A DNA stretch of 64,000 nucleotides from Pyxidicoccus sp. MSG2. GTDB lineage: Bacteria > Myxococcota > Myxococcia > Myxococcales > Myxococcaceae. Position 1 is the first letter of the stretch; the number at the start of each line of letters is the position of its first letter. The translations under genes and the position numbers were made by a program. The notes under the pieces were generated by a model that did no database searches, had not been told where the DNA came from, and saw nothing but the letters and a program-made list of their open reading frames with translations. Shown piece by piece: positions 43,096 to 52,353 of the stretch. Where the stretch lies: the NCBI RefSeq assembly GCF_026626705.1, contig NZ_JAPNKC010000001.1, positions 2,604,001 through 2,668,000 of the forward strand, written 5' to 3'.

Positions 43096-43950
43096 GTGAG
43101 TATTCCCTCTGGATTCAGCCCGCCGCTGGCCCGGGAGCGGTTGGTGTCGGCGCTGGCCGCCGAGCCCCCCCGGCTGGACCTGGCCGCGCTCGCCATCGCC
43201 ACCCTGGACCACCCCACGCTGGACGCACCCGGCTGCCTGCACATGCTGGACGTGCTGGCGTGTCGCGTGCAGGTGGAAGCGGAGCGACTCCAGGAGAAGG
43301 GCGAGGCCCTGGCGCCGCTGCGCGCCCTGCGCCACGTGCTGGCCGACATCGAGGGCTTTCGCGGCAACGAGGACAACTACCACTCGCCGGAGAACAGCTT
43401 CCTGAACCAGGTGCTGGAACGGAAGGTGGGCCTGCCGATAACGCTGTCCGTCGTCTACCTGGAGGTGGCGCGGCGCGCGGGCATCTCCCTGTATGGGGTG
43501 CCCTTCCCCGGCCACTTCCTGGTGGCGCACGACGCGGGGGACCACAAGCTCGTCATGGACCCGTTCCACCACGGGGACATCCTCACCGAGCACGGCTGCG
43601 AGGAATTGCTCAAGCGCGTGGCGCCGCAGCTCAAGTTCGACCGGGCCATGCTGGCCCCCGCGCCGGTGGAGCTGATTACGTACCGCATGCTGTCCAACCT
43701 GCGGCGCGTGTACCTGGGCCGCGAGGACTGCGAGCGCGGGCTCGCCGTGGTGGACCTGCTGCTGCTGCTGGCACCGGACCACCCGGGTGAGCTGCGCACG
43801 CGCGCGGCGCTGCTGGCCAACCTGGGCGCCTACCGCGCGGCGCTCAAGGACGTGGAGCGCTGCCTGGAGCTGTCCCCCGAGGCACCGGACCGCGACAGGC
43901 TGGAGCTGACGGCCCGCGAGCTGCGCGAGCGCGCCTCGCTGCTCAACTGA
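43096..43950 (+). CDS. SirB1-family protein with transglutaminase-like core and TPR tail
   Basis: A 284-residue protein of the SirB1/YchA family. An N-terminal helical region precedes a transglutaminase-like core (Transglut_core2, about 90-190: FRGNEDNYHSPENSFLNQVL, GLPITLSVVYLEVARRAGI, GVPFPGHFLVAHD), followed by two TPR-like repeats (about 215-284). The expected catalytic Cys is replaced by Ser/Thr in the LPITLSVVY segment, as in many SirB1 proteins, so enzymatic activity is doubtful. A GTG start is used at 43096. Confidence 0.86.
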   Translation: MSIPSGFSPPLARERLVSALAAEPPRLDLAALAIATLDHPTLDAPGCLHMLDVLACRVQVEAERLQEKGEALAPLRALRHVLADIEGFRGNEDNYHSPENSFLNQVLERKVGLPITLSVVYLEVARRAGISLYGVPFPGHFLVAHDAGDHKLVMDPFHHGDILTEHGCEELLKRVAPQLKFDRAMLAPAPVELITYRMLSNLRRVYLGREDCERGLAVVDLLLLLAPDHPGELRTRAALLANLGAYRAALKDVERCLELSPEAPDRDRLELTARELRERASLLN

Positions 43951-43963
43951 AGAGGAGGGCCAC

Positions 43964-44527
43964 GTGTCCCAGACGGTGAAGCCCTGGCTGCGACTGCGCC
44001 GGGGATTGGAGCTCGACTACCGCGTGCTCAAGGTGCGCGAGGACCGCTGGGCGGACCCGCGCACGGGCCACGAGGCGTCGCGTGTGCTCGTGGACTGCTC
44101 GGACTGGGTGAATGTCATCGCCGTCACGACGGCGGACGAGCTCGTGCTGGTGCGGCAGTTCCGCTTCGGCATCCAGGCCGCCACGCTGGAGATTCCCGGC
44201 GGCATGGTGGAGCCGGGCGAGGACCCGGCGGTCGCCGCGGCGCGCGAGCTGGAGGAGGAGACGGGCTACGTACCGGGCCGCGTGGTGCCGCTCGGCGCGG
44301 TGCACCCCAACCCCGCGCTCCAGCCCAACCAGTGCTTCAGCTACCTCGCGCTGGACTGCGTGAAGCGCCACGCGGGACAGCAGGACGAGGGCGAGGACAT
44401 CGCCGTGGAATTGCACCCGCGCGCGGACGTGCCCCGGCTCATCCTGGAGGGCCACATCACCCACTCGCTCGTGGTGGTGGCCTTCTTCCTGGAGCGGCTG
44501 CGCGCGGAGGCCGGTGGCGCGAAGTAG
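43964..44527 (+). CDS. Nudix hydrolase, ADP-ribose pyrophosphatase-like
   Basis: A 187-residue Nudix protein. The Nudix box is intact at about residues 79-101: GGMVEPGED, then ARELEEETGY (pattern GX5EX7REXXEEXGX). The flanking VLVRQFRFGIQAATLEIPGG and HPNPALQPNQCFSYLA fit ADP-ribose or nucleotide-sugar pyrophosphatases. A GTG start follows AGGAGG by five bases. It lies 13 bases after the SirB1-like gene. Confidence 0.9.
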   Translation: MSQTVKPWLRLRRGLELDYRVLKVREDRWADPRTGHEASRVLVDCSDWVNVIAVTTADELVLVRQFRFGIQAATLEIPGGMVEPGEDPAVAAARELEEETGYVPGRVVPLGAVHPNPALQPNQCFSYLALDCVKRHAGQQDEGEDIAVELHPRADVPRLILEGHITHSLVVVAFFLERLRAEAGGAK

Positions 44528-44692
44528 ACCCACGGCTTCGTCGCGGAGGCTTGCGTCGCGGGATGAACAGGGCGCGTGTGCAACGTCCGGGAGCCGTCGG
44601 ATGTGGGGCGCGGGCATGCCGGCATGTGGGTGGCCCCCTCGTATCCTGTCCCTCCGGCAGCACACCGGCCGGAGCACTCCAGGAGCCGCGCC

Positions 44693-45274
44693 ATGCATGC
44701 ATGGGGGGAGCAGGCCCGCGCCGAGCCCGCGCCGAGACAGCGCATCATCTTCGAGCACACCGTCGACTGGCTGCTCCAGCCCTCGGTGCGCCTGCGCCTG
44801 TCGCCCGCGGCGTACAACGCGCTGAGGGAGGCGGGGCTGGACGCGACGGAGCGGCTGCGGCCCGCGTACTCCTTCGACACGTGGAGGCGCAGCCTGGCCA
44901 TCATCGTCGCGGACCTCTACCCGGCCGTGCCCACCGGTGAGGCCTACCGGATGCTGGGCCAGATGCTGGCGCGAAGCGTGGAGCGCACCGCGCTGGGGCG
45001 GGCCATGGTGAGCATGGGGCGGCTGTTGGGGCCGCTGCGCTCGATGCGGCGAATCAACGAGACGTTCCAGAGCGCCGACAACTACGTGGAGTCCCGCTTC
45101 ACCGAGCGGGGCCCCACGCACTGCGAGCTGTGGATCAACGAGGTGATGGACCAGCCGGGCTACTACCAGGGCATCCTGGAAGCCTGCCTGGACCTGGCGG
45201 GAGCCCGCGACGTGCGCGTGGGGGTGGTCTCCCGCGACGGCGCCGGTGCCACGTTCGAGCTGTCGTGGCGGTAG
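44693..45274 (+). CDS. DUF2378 family protein
   Basis: A 193-residue protein of the DUF2378 family (TIGR02265), known mainly from Myxococcales. Recognisable elements are PRQRIIFEHTVDWLL, a mid-protein LYPAVPTGEAYRMLGQMLAR, and the C-terminal LWINEVMDQPGYYQGILE leading to RVGVVSRDGAGATFELSW. Multiple paralogues per genome are usual, and function is unknown. The ATG at 44693 has AGGAG eight bases upstream. No other gene is convincing in 44528-44692. Confidence 0.82.
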   Translation: MHAWGEQARAEPAPRQRIIFEHTVDWLLQPSVRLRLSPAAYNALREAGLDATERLRPAYSFDTWRRSLAIIVADLYPAVPTGEAYRMLGQMLARSVERTALGRAMVSMGRLLGPLRSMRRINETFQSADNYVESRFTERGPTHCELWINEVMDQPGYYQGILEACLDLAGARDVRVGVVSRDGAGATFELSWR

Positions 45275-45345
45275 CGGGCAGGTTGCCGGGGGCGACACCG
45301 ACACGGAGGACATGGGGCCGGTTGCACGGCCCCACCTTCACCGTC

Positions 45346-45873
<528 letters not shown>

Positions 45874-45875
45874 CT

Positions 45876-47060
45876 TCACCGGCGCACCACCTGTGCCACC
45901 GCGCCGAGCAGGTCCTCCACGATGTCGTCCGGGTCCTCGAGCCCCACGGACACGCGGATGAGGTTCTCCTGGATGCCCGCCGTGGCGCGCTCCTCCGGCG
46001 TCATGCGGCGCGCGCTCGCGCTGGCCGCGTGCATCACCAGCGTGCACACGTCCCCGAGCGACGGGCCCGGCCGGCAGGTCTTGAGTCCCTCCAGGAAGCG
46101 CATCCCCTCCGGACGGCCGATGCCCTTGATTTCGAAGGCCACCATGGGGCCGCCGCCGTTGAGCACCTCCTTCGCCACCGCGTGGTCCGGATGCGAGGGC
46201 AGGCCCGGGTAGATGACGCGCTCGAGCAGCGGCGAGTCCGACAGCCGCCGCGCCACGTGCGCCGCGTGCTCGGCATGGGCCTTCATCCGCACCGGCAGCG
46301 TGCGCAGGCCGCGCAGCGTGAGCCATGCCTCGAAGGGCCCCAGCACGTCACCCGCGAGGATGCGCGCCGAGCGCAGCGGAGCGATTCGCGCATTCGAGCC
46401 GCTCACCGTGCCGCCCAGCGCGTCGCTGTGGCCGTTGAGCCACTTGCTGGTGGACTGCACCGCGTAGTCCGCGCCCAGCTCCAGCGAGCGCTGCCCCGCG
46501 GGCGACGGGAAGGTGCCGTCCACCACGAAGGTGGCGCCCACGTCGTGGCTCGCCTTCGCCAGGGCGCGCAGGTCCGGCACGCGCAACAGCGGGTTGGAGA
46601 TGCTCTCCGCCAGCACCATGCGCGGGCGCAATTCGCGGATGCGCTCCGGCGTGCGGGCGTCCGTCATCGGCAGCGCGTGCAGCTCCACGCCCAGCGTGTT
46701 GCACAGGTTCTTGTAGAGCAGCCGCGTGACGCCGTAGCCATCCGCCGGCATCACCAGCCTGTCACCGGACTTGAAGCCCTGCGACTCGAAGACGGAGCGG
46801 AGCGCGGCCATGCCGCTGGCGTACGCGACACATGCGTCGGCGCCCTCCAGCGCCGCCACCGCCTCCTCCAGCAGCGTCGTGTTGGGGGCGCTGATGCGGG
46901 CGTAGGCGTAGTCCTTCCCGTCGAGCGCGCCGTCCAAATCGTCGCTGCTGTCGAACCAGTTCACCGCCGAGGGGTAGATGGCCGGGGAGACGGGCACCGC
47001 CTTGCTCCCCGTCAACCGGCTGCCGGCGTGCACCGCCACCGTCTTCTGCTTCGTGCTCAT
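45876..47060 (-). CDS. PLP-dependent enzyme of the Cys/Met metabolism family
   Basis: A 394-residue member of the cystathionine gamma-synthase/beta-lyase/methionine gamma-lyase family. Marks: TVAVHAGSRLTGS entry, YARISAPNTTLLEEAVAALEGA, YASGMAALRSV, substrate and PLP contacts in LAESISNPLLRVPD, the PLP Lys in VQSTSKWLNGHSD, and the C-terminal LIRVSVGLEDPDDIVEDLL. Lyase versus synthase cannot be decided from these motifs alone. It partly overlaps moaC, an unusual pairing. Confidence 0.9.
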   Translation of the reverse strand: MSTKQKTVAVHAGSRLTGSKAVPVSPAIYPSAVNWFDSSDDLDGALDGKDYAYARISAPNTTLLEEAVAALEGADACVAYASGMAALRSVFESQGFKSGDRLVMPADGYGVTRLLYKNLCNTLGVELHALPMTDARTPERIRELRPRMVLAESISNPLLRVPDLRALAKASHDVGATFVVDGTFPSPAGQRSLELGADYAVQSTSKWLNGHSDALGGTVSGSNARIAPLRSARILAGDVLGPFEAWLTLRGLRTLPVRMKAHAEHAAHVARRLSDSPLLERVIYPGLPSHPDHAVAKEVLNGGGPMVAFEIKGIGRPEGMRFLEGLKTCRPGPSLGDVCTLVMHAASASARRMTPEERATAGIQENLIRVSVGLEDPDDIVEDLLGAVAQVVRR

Positions 47061-47091
47061 GGTTGGATTGGAGTCCTTGCTGGGAATGGCA

Positions 47092-47120
47092 AGGCCGGCC
47101 CGAAGGATGCGGGCCGGCCT
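47092..47120 (-). terminator. Hairpin between trxB and the PLP-enzyme gene
   Basis: A perfect 10-bp inverted repeat (47092-47101 with 47111-47120) with a 9-base loop lies 37 bases past the trxB stop. The U-tract is weak; it may terminate or attenuate transcription into the PLP-enzyme gene. Confidence 0.55.
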
Positions 47121-47157
47121 CGTGAAGTGCTCGCCGGTGTCGCGCGGCGGCTTTCGG

Positions 47158-48120
47158 CTACTCGCCGTGCTCGATGAGCCAGCGCTCGGCGTCGATGGCC
47201 GCCATGCAGCCGGTGCCGGCGGCGGTGATGGCCTGACGGTAGTAGCTGTCCTGCACGTCACCGCAGGCGAACACGCCCTCGATGTTGGTGCGGGTGCTGC
47301 CCGGCACCGTCTTGAGGTAGCCGCCCTGGTGCGTCTCCAGGATGCCCTGGAACAGCTCCGTGTTCGGCGTGTGGCCGATGGCAACGAAGAGGCCGGTGAC
47401 GTTGAGCAGCTGGCTGTCGCCCGTCTTGAGGTTGCGCACCACCGCGCCCGTCATGCCCTTGGGGCCGCCCGTGACTTCCTCCACCGCGGAGTTCCACAAG
47501 AAGGAAATCTTCGGGTTCTGCAGCGCGCGCTCCTGCATCACCTTGGAGGCGCGCAGCGAGTCGCGGCGGTGGACGACGGTGACGTGCTTGACGATTTTCG
47601 CCAGGTACGTGGCCTCTTCCATGGCCGTGTCGCCGCCACCCACCACGATGACGTCCTGGTTCTTGAAGAAGGCGCCGTCACAGGTGGCGCACGCGGACAC
47701 GCCCCGGTTCTTGTAGGCGTCCTCGCCCTTGACGCCCAGCCACTTGGCCGTGGCCCCGGTGGAGATGATGACCGTCTCCGAGCGGTAGCTGACGCTCTCC
47801 CCCGTGATGAGGAAGGGGCGCTGGGAGAAGTCCACCTTCACGACGTTCTCCATGTGGATGACGGTGCCGAAGCGCTCGGCCTGCTTCTGGAACCGGTCCA
47901 TCAGCTCCGGGCCGGTAATGGCCTCCGGAAAGCCGGGGTAGTTCTCCACGTCCGTCGTCACCATGAGCTGGCCGCCGGGGACGCGCTGGGGGTGGTCCAG
48001 CGTGGGGCCTCCGGCGAACACCACGGGTTGCAGGTTGGCACGCGCGGCATAGATGGCCGCGGTGTAGCCCGCCGGCCCCGAGCCGATGATGGTCACCTTG
48101 TTGATCTTCTCCTCCGCCAC
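47158..48120 (-). CDS. trxB: Thioredoxin-disulfide reductase
   Basis: NADPH- and FAD-dependent reductase of thioredoxin. The 320-residue protein has the FAD motif IIGSGPAGYTAAIYAARA, the redox CATC motif in VSACATCDGAFF (about 140), the NADPH motif VIVVGGGDTAMEEATYLA and the C-terminal GVFACGDVQDSYYRQA. The GTG start at 48120 has GGGAGGA upstream. It is divergent from the cyclic-nucleotide-binding gene across a 72-base gap. Confidence 0.97.
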   Translation of the reverse strand: MAEEKINKVTIIGSGPAGYTAAIYAARANLQPVVFAGGPTLDHPQRVPGGQLMVTTDVENYPGFPEAITGPELMDRFQKQAERFGTVIHMENVVKVDFSQRPFLITGESVSYRSETVIISTGATAKWLGVKGEDAYKNRGVSACATCDGAFFKNQDVIVVGGGDTAMEEATYLAKIVKHVTVVHRRDSLRASKVMQERALQNPKISFLWNSAVEEVTGGPKGMTGAVVRNLKTGDSQLLNVTGLFVAIGHTPNTELFQGILETHQGGYLKTVPGSTRTNIEGVFACGDVQDSYYRQAITAAGTGCMAAIDAERWLIEHGE

Positions 48121-48192
48121 CTGGTCCTCCCTGTCCTGTTGGAGCCTCGAAGGTACCAGAGGCCCTCGGGCGCGTGATACGAAGCTGGCCTC

Positions 48193-48651
48193 ATGGATGC
48201 CGCCGTCCTCAAGAAGGTTGCGCTGTTCGAGGGTTTGACCCAGGGCCAGCTCGCCAAGGTGGCGCAAATCGGCCACTCCCGGGACTACCCGGCGGGCGCC
48301 TTCCTCTTCCGCGAGGGAGAGGGCGGCCAGGAGATGTTCGTAATCGAGAAGGGCAAGGTCCGCATCTCCAAGACGGTGCCCGGCATCGGCGAGGAGGCGC
48401 TCGCCATCCTCGAGTCCGGGCAGTATTTCGGAGAGATGGCGGTAATCGAGGACTCGCCCCGCTCGGCGGACGCCATCGCCCACGTGAGCTGCACGGTGTG
48501 GGTCATCGAGCGCGCGAAGCTGGACCAGCTCATGTTCACCGACAAGGACCTGGCGTACGTGCTGCTCTGGACGTTCGTCCGCACGCTGAGTGAGCGGCTG
48601 CGCGAGACGAACGACAAGATAAAGGCCTTCTTCGCCATCTCCCGCTTCTAG
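48193..48651 (+). CDS. Cyclic nucleotide-binding domain protein
   Basis: A 152-residue protein consisting of one cNMP-binding domain (about 8-125) and a C-terminal helix. The phosphate-binding cassette is visible: YFGEMAVIEDSPRSADAIAH, with the Arg and Ser that contact the cyclic phosphate. There is no DNA-binding domain, so it is not a CRP-type regulator; it may act as a sensor through protein contacts. It is divergent from trxB. Confidence 0.9.
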   Translation: MDAAVLKKVALFEGLTQGQLAKVAQIGHSRDYPAGAFLFREGEGGQEMFVIEKGKVRISKTVPGIGEEALAILESGQYFGEMAVIEDSPRSADAIAHVSCTVWVIERAKLDQLMFTDKDLAYVLLWTFVRTLSERLRETNDKIKAFFAISRF

Positions 48652-48801
48652 TCTCACGCCCCGAGAGGTGGGGTGGTGCGTGCATGTCCGTCCGGAAGAC
48701 GGGCTGCTTCGCGCGAGTCGGGACGGGTGGGCGGAGGACTCCCCAGGTAGAGCAGGCAGGCACGCGTGTTGCTTTGTCCCACACCCGTGGAGGTGGGCGG
48801 G

Positions 48802-49584
48802 ATGGAGCAGGCAGCGGAAGCGGCGTGGGCGGGCGGAGAATCCGCGGGCGGCGGGACGGTGCGGGCGCGTGGGGCCGGGGGCGTGGAGGAGTCGCGAGAG
48901 CGCCTCTTCCGGTTGGGGGCGGAGGCCCTCACCGACCCGGAGCTGCTGTGCGTGGTGTGGGGCCCGGGGCCGCGCTCGCCCGGGCCCTTGCAGTTGGCGG
49001 GCACACTCCTGTCGCGGGACGGAGGCCTCAAGGCCCTGGTGCAGGAGGAGCCGTTGGCGTTGAGCCTGTTGCCCGGCGTGGGGCCGGTGCGCGCCGCGCA
49101 GATGCTGGCGGCGCTGGAGCTGGGACGCCGCGCGCAACGCACGGTGGAGCGGCGGCCCAAGCTGCGCACGCCACAGGAGATTCACGCATACCTGGGGCCC
49201 AAGCTGGGCGCGCTGCGGCGCGAGGTGTTCCACGTGCTGTGCTTCAACGCGCGCAACGTGCTGGTGCGCGACGCGCGCGTGGCGGAGGGCACCATGAATG
49301 CGTGCCCGGTGGACCCGCGCGAGGTGTTCGCCACGGCGCTCACCGCGCGCGCCACCGCCATCGTGCTGGCGCACAACCACCCGTCCGGAGATCCGGAGCC
49401 GAGCATCCAGGACGTGGGGCTGACGCGGCACCTCATCTCCGCGGCGCAGTTGCTCAACATCAAGGTGCTGGACCACGTGGTGGTGGGGGACGGCGCGTAC
49501 GTGTCGATGATGGAGCGGGGACTGTTCCCGGACACGGAGTGGGAGACGAAGCGCGGCTGGAGCGCGAATGGAGGCGGCGGATGA
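48802..49584 (+). CDS. radC: RadC-like JAB domain protein
   Basis: A 260-residue RadC-family protein. A helix-hairpin-helix-like N-terminal part (ERLFRLGAEALTDPELLCVV, LLPGVGPVRAAQMLAALELG) precedes the JAMM/MPN+ metal site: LAHNHPSGDPEPSIQD (HxHPSGD...D) at about 195-210. The biochemical role remains uncertain despite the historical link to repair. The ATG at 48802 has GGAGGT upstream and removes a non-homologous leader. Confidence 0.92.
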   Translation: MEQAAEAAWAGGESAGGGTVRARGAGGVEESRERLFRLGAEALTDPELLCVVWGPGPRSPGPLQLAGTLLSRDGGLKALVQEEPLALSLLPGVGPVRAAQMLAALELGRRAQRTVERRPKLRTPQEIHAYLGPKLGALRREVFHVLCFNARNVLVRDARVAEGTMNACPVDPREVFATALTARATAIVLAHNHPSGDPEPSIQDVGLTRHLISAAQLLNIKVLDHVVVGDGAYVSMMERGLFPDTEWETKRGWSANGGGG

Positions 49585-49835
49585 TGGTCGGTGCGGTGGG
49601 GGTGTGGAGCGCGGTGCAGGTGGAGTTGCTGGAGGACGCGCGGGCGCAGGTGGTGCGGCTGGATACCGGGCAGGCATGCACGGTGGAGAAAGCGTCGCTG
49701 CCGGCGGGAGTGCGCGAGGGGGACGTGGTGGTTGACGGCCGGCTGGAGCCTCAGCGGACGGCGTTGAGGATGCGGGAGGTGGCGCGCAAACGGGCGCTGC
49801 TGGGTGTTCCCGTCCCACCGGGGCTCGACCTGTGA
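49581..49835 (+). CDS. DUF3006 protein
   Basis: An 84-residue protein resembling DUF3006: a short beta-rich segment (VQVELLEDARAQVVRLDTG), the core ASLPAGVREGDVVVDGRLEP and a C-terminal basic helix. Related small proteins often accompany exported metallo-beta-lactamase-like genes, not seen here. The ATG overlaps the radC stop (ATGA), so the pair is translationally coupled. Confidence 0.75.
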   Translation: MMVGAVGVWSAVQVELLEDARAQVVRLDTGQACTVEKASLPAGVREGDVVVDGRLEPQRTALRMREVARKRALLGVPVPPGLDL

Positions 49836-49890
49836 GGTGGGGTGGCACGCCGGCGACGTTTCCGTTGACGGCCGGACCAGGATGGTGAAC

Positions 49891-51959
49891 ATGCGCGCGA
49901 TGCCGGTGGCCCTGCCCTACTTCGAGGAAGCTCAGCAGGGACTGGTTCGCCACTTCGGCCTGTCGGAGTTCCGGCCGGGGCAGGCCCCCGTTATCTCCTC
50001 GGTGATGAGCGGGCGCAACACGGTGGTGGTGATGCCCACCGGCGCGGGCAAGAGCCTGTGCTACCAACTGCCCGCCACGCTGCTGCCGGGGCTGACGCTG
50101 GTGGTGTCGCCGCTGATTGCGCTGATGAAGGACCAGGTGGAGGCGCTCACCGCGCGCGGGATTCCGGCCACCTTCATCAACTCGTCGCTGACGGATTTGG
50201 AGCGCGCGGAGCGGATGCGCCGGCTGCGCGCGCGCGAGTACAAGCTCTTGTACGTGGCGCCCGAGCGCTTCCGGAGCCAGAGCTTCCTGGAGACGGTGTC
50301 CGAGCTGGGCGTGGACCTGCTCGCCGTGGACGAGGCGCACTGCATCTCCCAGTGGGGCCACGACTTCCGGCCGGACTACGCGCTGCTGGGCCAGGTGCGC
50401 AAGCGCCTGCGCCCGCCGCGCACGGTGGCGCTGACGGCCACGGCCACGCCCGAGGTGCGCGCGGACATCGTCCGCGTGCTGCTGATGAAGGACCCGCGCG
50501 AGTTCATGGAGGGGTTCGACAGGCCCAACCTCTTTTTGGGCAAGCAGGAGGTGGGCGGGGACTCGGACAGGTACGAGGCCTGCGGGCGGCTGGCGGCGCT
50601 GGGGGGCAGCGGCATCATCTACTGCTCCACGCGGCGGGCGGCGGAGGGCATCTTCTCCGAGCTGCACGGCAAGGGGCTGAAGGCGGTGCTGTACCACGCG
50701 GGCATGGAGGACGACGCGCGCCGCAAGGCACAGGACACGTTCATGTCCACGAAGGACGCGGTGGCGGTGGCCACCAACGCGTTCGGCATGGGCATCGACA
50801 AGGCGGACATCCGCTTCGTGGCTCACGCCAACATCCCCCGCGCGGTGGAGGCGTACTACCAGGAGATTGGCCGCGCGGGCCGAGACGGGGGCGACGCGCG
50901 GGCGGTGCTGCTCTTCAACCACTCGGACGTTTACACGCAGGAGCGGCTCATCCAGAGCAGCCACCCCTCGGAGGCGGTGTTCGGGGACGTGTGGGGCGTG
51001 CTCCAGTCGGTGGAGGAGTTCGAGCGCGGCGTGTACGCGCTCGCGGGCTCCGTGAATGCCAGCGAGTTCGAGGTGTCCGCGGCGCTGCGGATTCTCGAGC
51101 GCGAGGGAAAAATCGAGCGCGGAGGCCGGGGCGAGGGCGAGCACGGAATCACGCTGACGGAGAAGGCCCTGGCCGCGCACCCGCATGCGGCGGACGCGCA
51201 GCGGCTGCTCAAGTCGCTCTTGGAGACGTTCCCCGTGGGGCGGCAGGCCACCACGGAGCTGCCGATTCTCGCCCGGCGCACGGGGCTGTCGGTGGACGAG
51301 GTGCGGCACGCGCTGGGCTGTTGGAGAAGTCCGGCGCGGCGCGGGTGCGGCGGCCGTTCGCCGGGCGCTCCATCCGCGCGCTGGAGCGGGTGCCCTTCCG
51401 CGAGCTGGGGCTCGACTTGAGTCGCGTGCGCGAGCAGGAGCGGCAGAACCTGGCGCTCCTGCGGCGGATGACGGAGTACGCGTACACGGACCGGGACAAG
51501 AAGTGCCGGCGCTCGGCGATTCTGCGGTACTTCGGCCAGCAGGACGCGGGGGCCTCATGCGGCAACTGCGACGTGTGCGCGCCCCAGAAGATGCCGCCGC
51601 TGCTCGCCTCGGGCCCCGCGGCGTCCCGTCCGCGGGCCGCGTCCTTCGCATCCGCGCCGGTGACGAGCTACAGCGAGCTGGCCTCCACGGAGCTGCGCCG
51701 CTGGCGCAGGGAGCTGGCGAAGGACTTGGGGGTGGCGCCCTTCATCATCTTCAACGACGCCACGCTGCTGGGGCTGTCCTCGGCGCTGCCCATCGACCGG
51801 GACGCGTTCCTCTCGGTGAAGGGCACCGGGGAGAGCCGCTGGGAGCGCTTCGGGCCCAAGGTGGTGGAAATCTGCCTCATGGCCCGCGCGGCGGGGCACG
51901 AGCCGCAGGCGGTGCCGGCGACTCCGCCCCGGGTGCGGAAGTCCCGGCGCCTGGCCTGA
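49891..51959 (+). pseudogene. recQ: ATP-dependent DNA helicase RecQ, interrupted by a one-base frameshift
   Basis: RecQ helicase with an intact helicase core: FGLSEFRPGQAPVI, Walker A MPTGAGKSLCYQLPA, VDEAHCISQWGHDFRPDY and the motif VI region QEIGRAGRDGG. The frame breaks at about 51318, where ...RHALG should continue into LLEKSG; restoring one C between 51318 and 51319 rejoins it. The remainder then continues in another frame to 51959 with the zinc-binding set (the CGNCDVC part is visible) and a C-terminal HRDC domain (about 51660-51870). Without the shift the first frame stops at 51420. A sequencing error, a genuine mutation or programmed frameshifting are possible; no slippery heptamer is evident. 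The ATG at 49891 has AGGA eight bases upstream. Confidence 0.85.
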
Positions 51960-51971
51960 GCGGGTGCTTCG

Positions 51972-52352
51972 CTAGCGCCCGCCCGCGCGGCGCCACGCCC
52001 GGCGCGCCACGAAGAAGCGGAGCCCGCCCATGATGGAGCCCACCACCAGCGCGAGCAGGAAGATGACGAGCACGGTGGTGACGCCGAAGACGACGCGCAC
52101 GCCGAACTCGGAGATGCGGCCGCTGAAGTAGGCCTCACGCAGCGGCTCCAGGGCCCCCGTCAGCTCCAGCGCGCGGGCCGGGAGCGAGTCCAGCGACAGC
52201 GACAGCCGCTGGAGGAAGCGCGTGGGGTACAGCCGCAGCGCCAGCTCCACGCCGACGCCCAGCACCAGGTAGAGCAGCGAGAGCAGGAAGGCATTGCCCC
52301 ACATGATGCGCAGCAGCGGGGCCGCCTCGGGGCGGGATGGATAGGTGCTCAC
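51972..52352 (-). CDS. Hypothetical membrane protein
   Basis: A 126-residue protein with two predicted transmembrane helices: about 18-40 (NAFLLSLLYLVLGVGVELAL) and about 83-110 (VRVVFGVTTVLVIFLLALVV), joined by a ~45-residue soluble loop. The C-terminus is basic (RAWRRAGGR). No family was recognised. A GTG start one base after the TPR-protein stop codon indicates an operon, so it may be a membrane partner of the TPR protein. Confidence 0.75.
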   Translation of the reverse strand: MSTYPSRPEAAPLLRIMWGNAFLLSLLYLVLGVGVELALRLYPTRFLQRLSLSLDSLPARALELTGALEPLREAYFSGRISEFGVRVVFGVTTVLVIFLLALVVGSIMGGLRFFVARRAWRRAGGR

Positions 52353-52353
52353 G

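Noticed and set aside
51300..51340. Programmed ribosomal frameshift in recQ
   Set aside because: No slippery heptamer or downstream pseudoknot is apparent; a missing C explains the break more simply.
47158..51651. Open frame of about 1500 codons on the minus strand across trxB, radC and recQ
   Set aside because: Only its C-terminal ~320 residues (trxB) are real; the rest is antisense to well-supported plus-strand genes.
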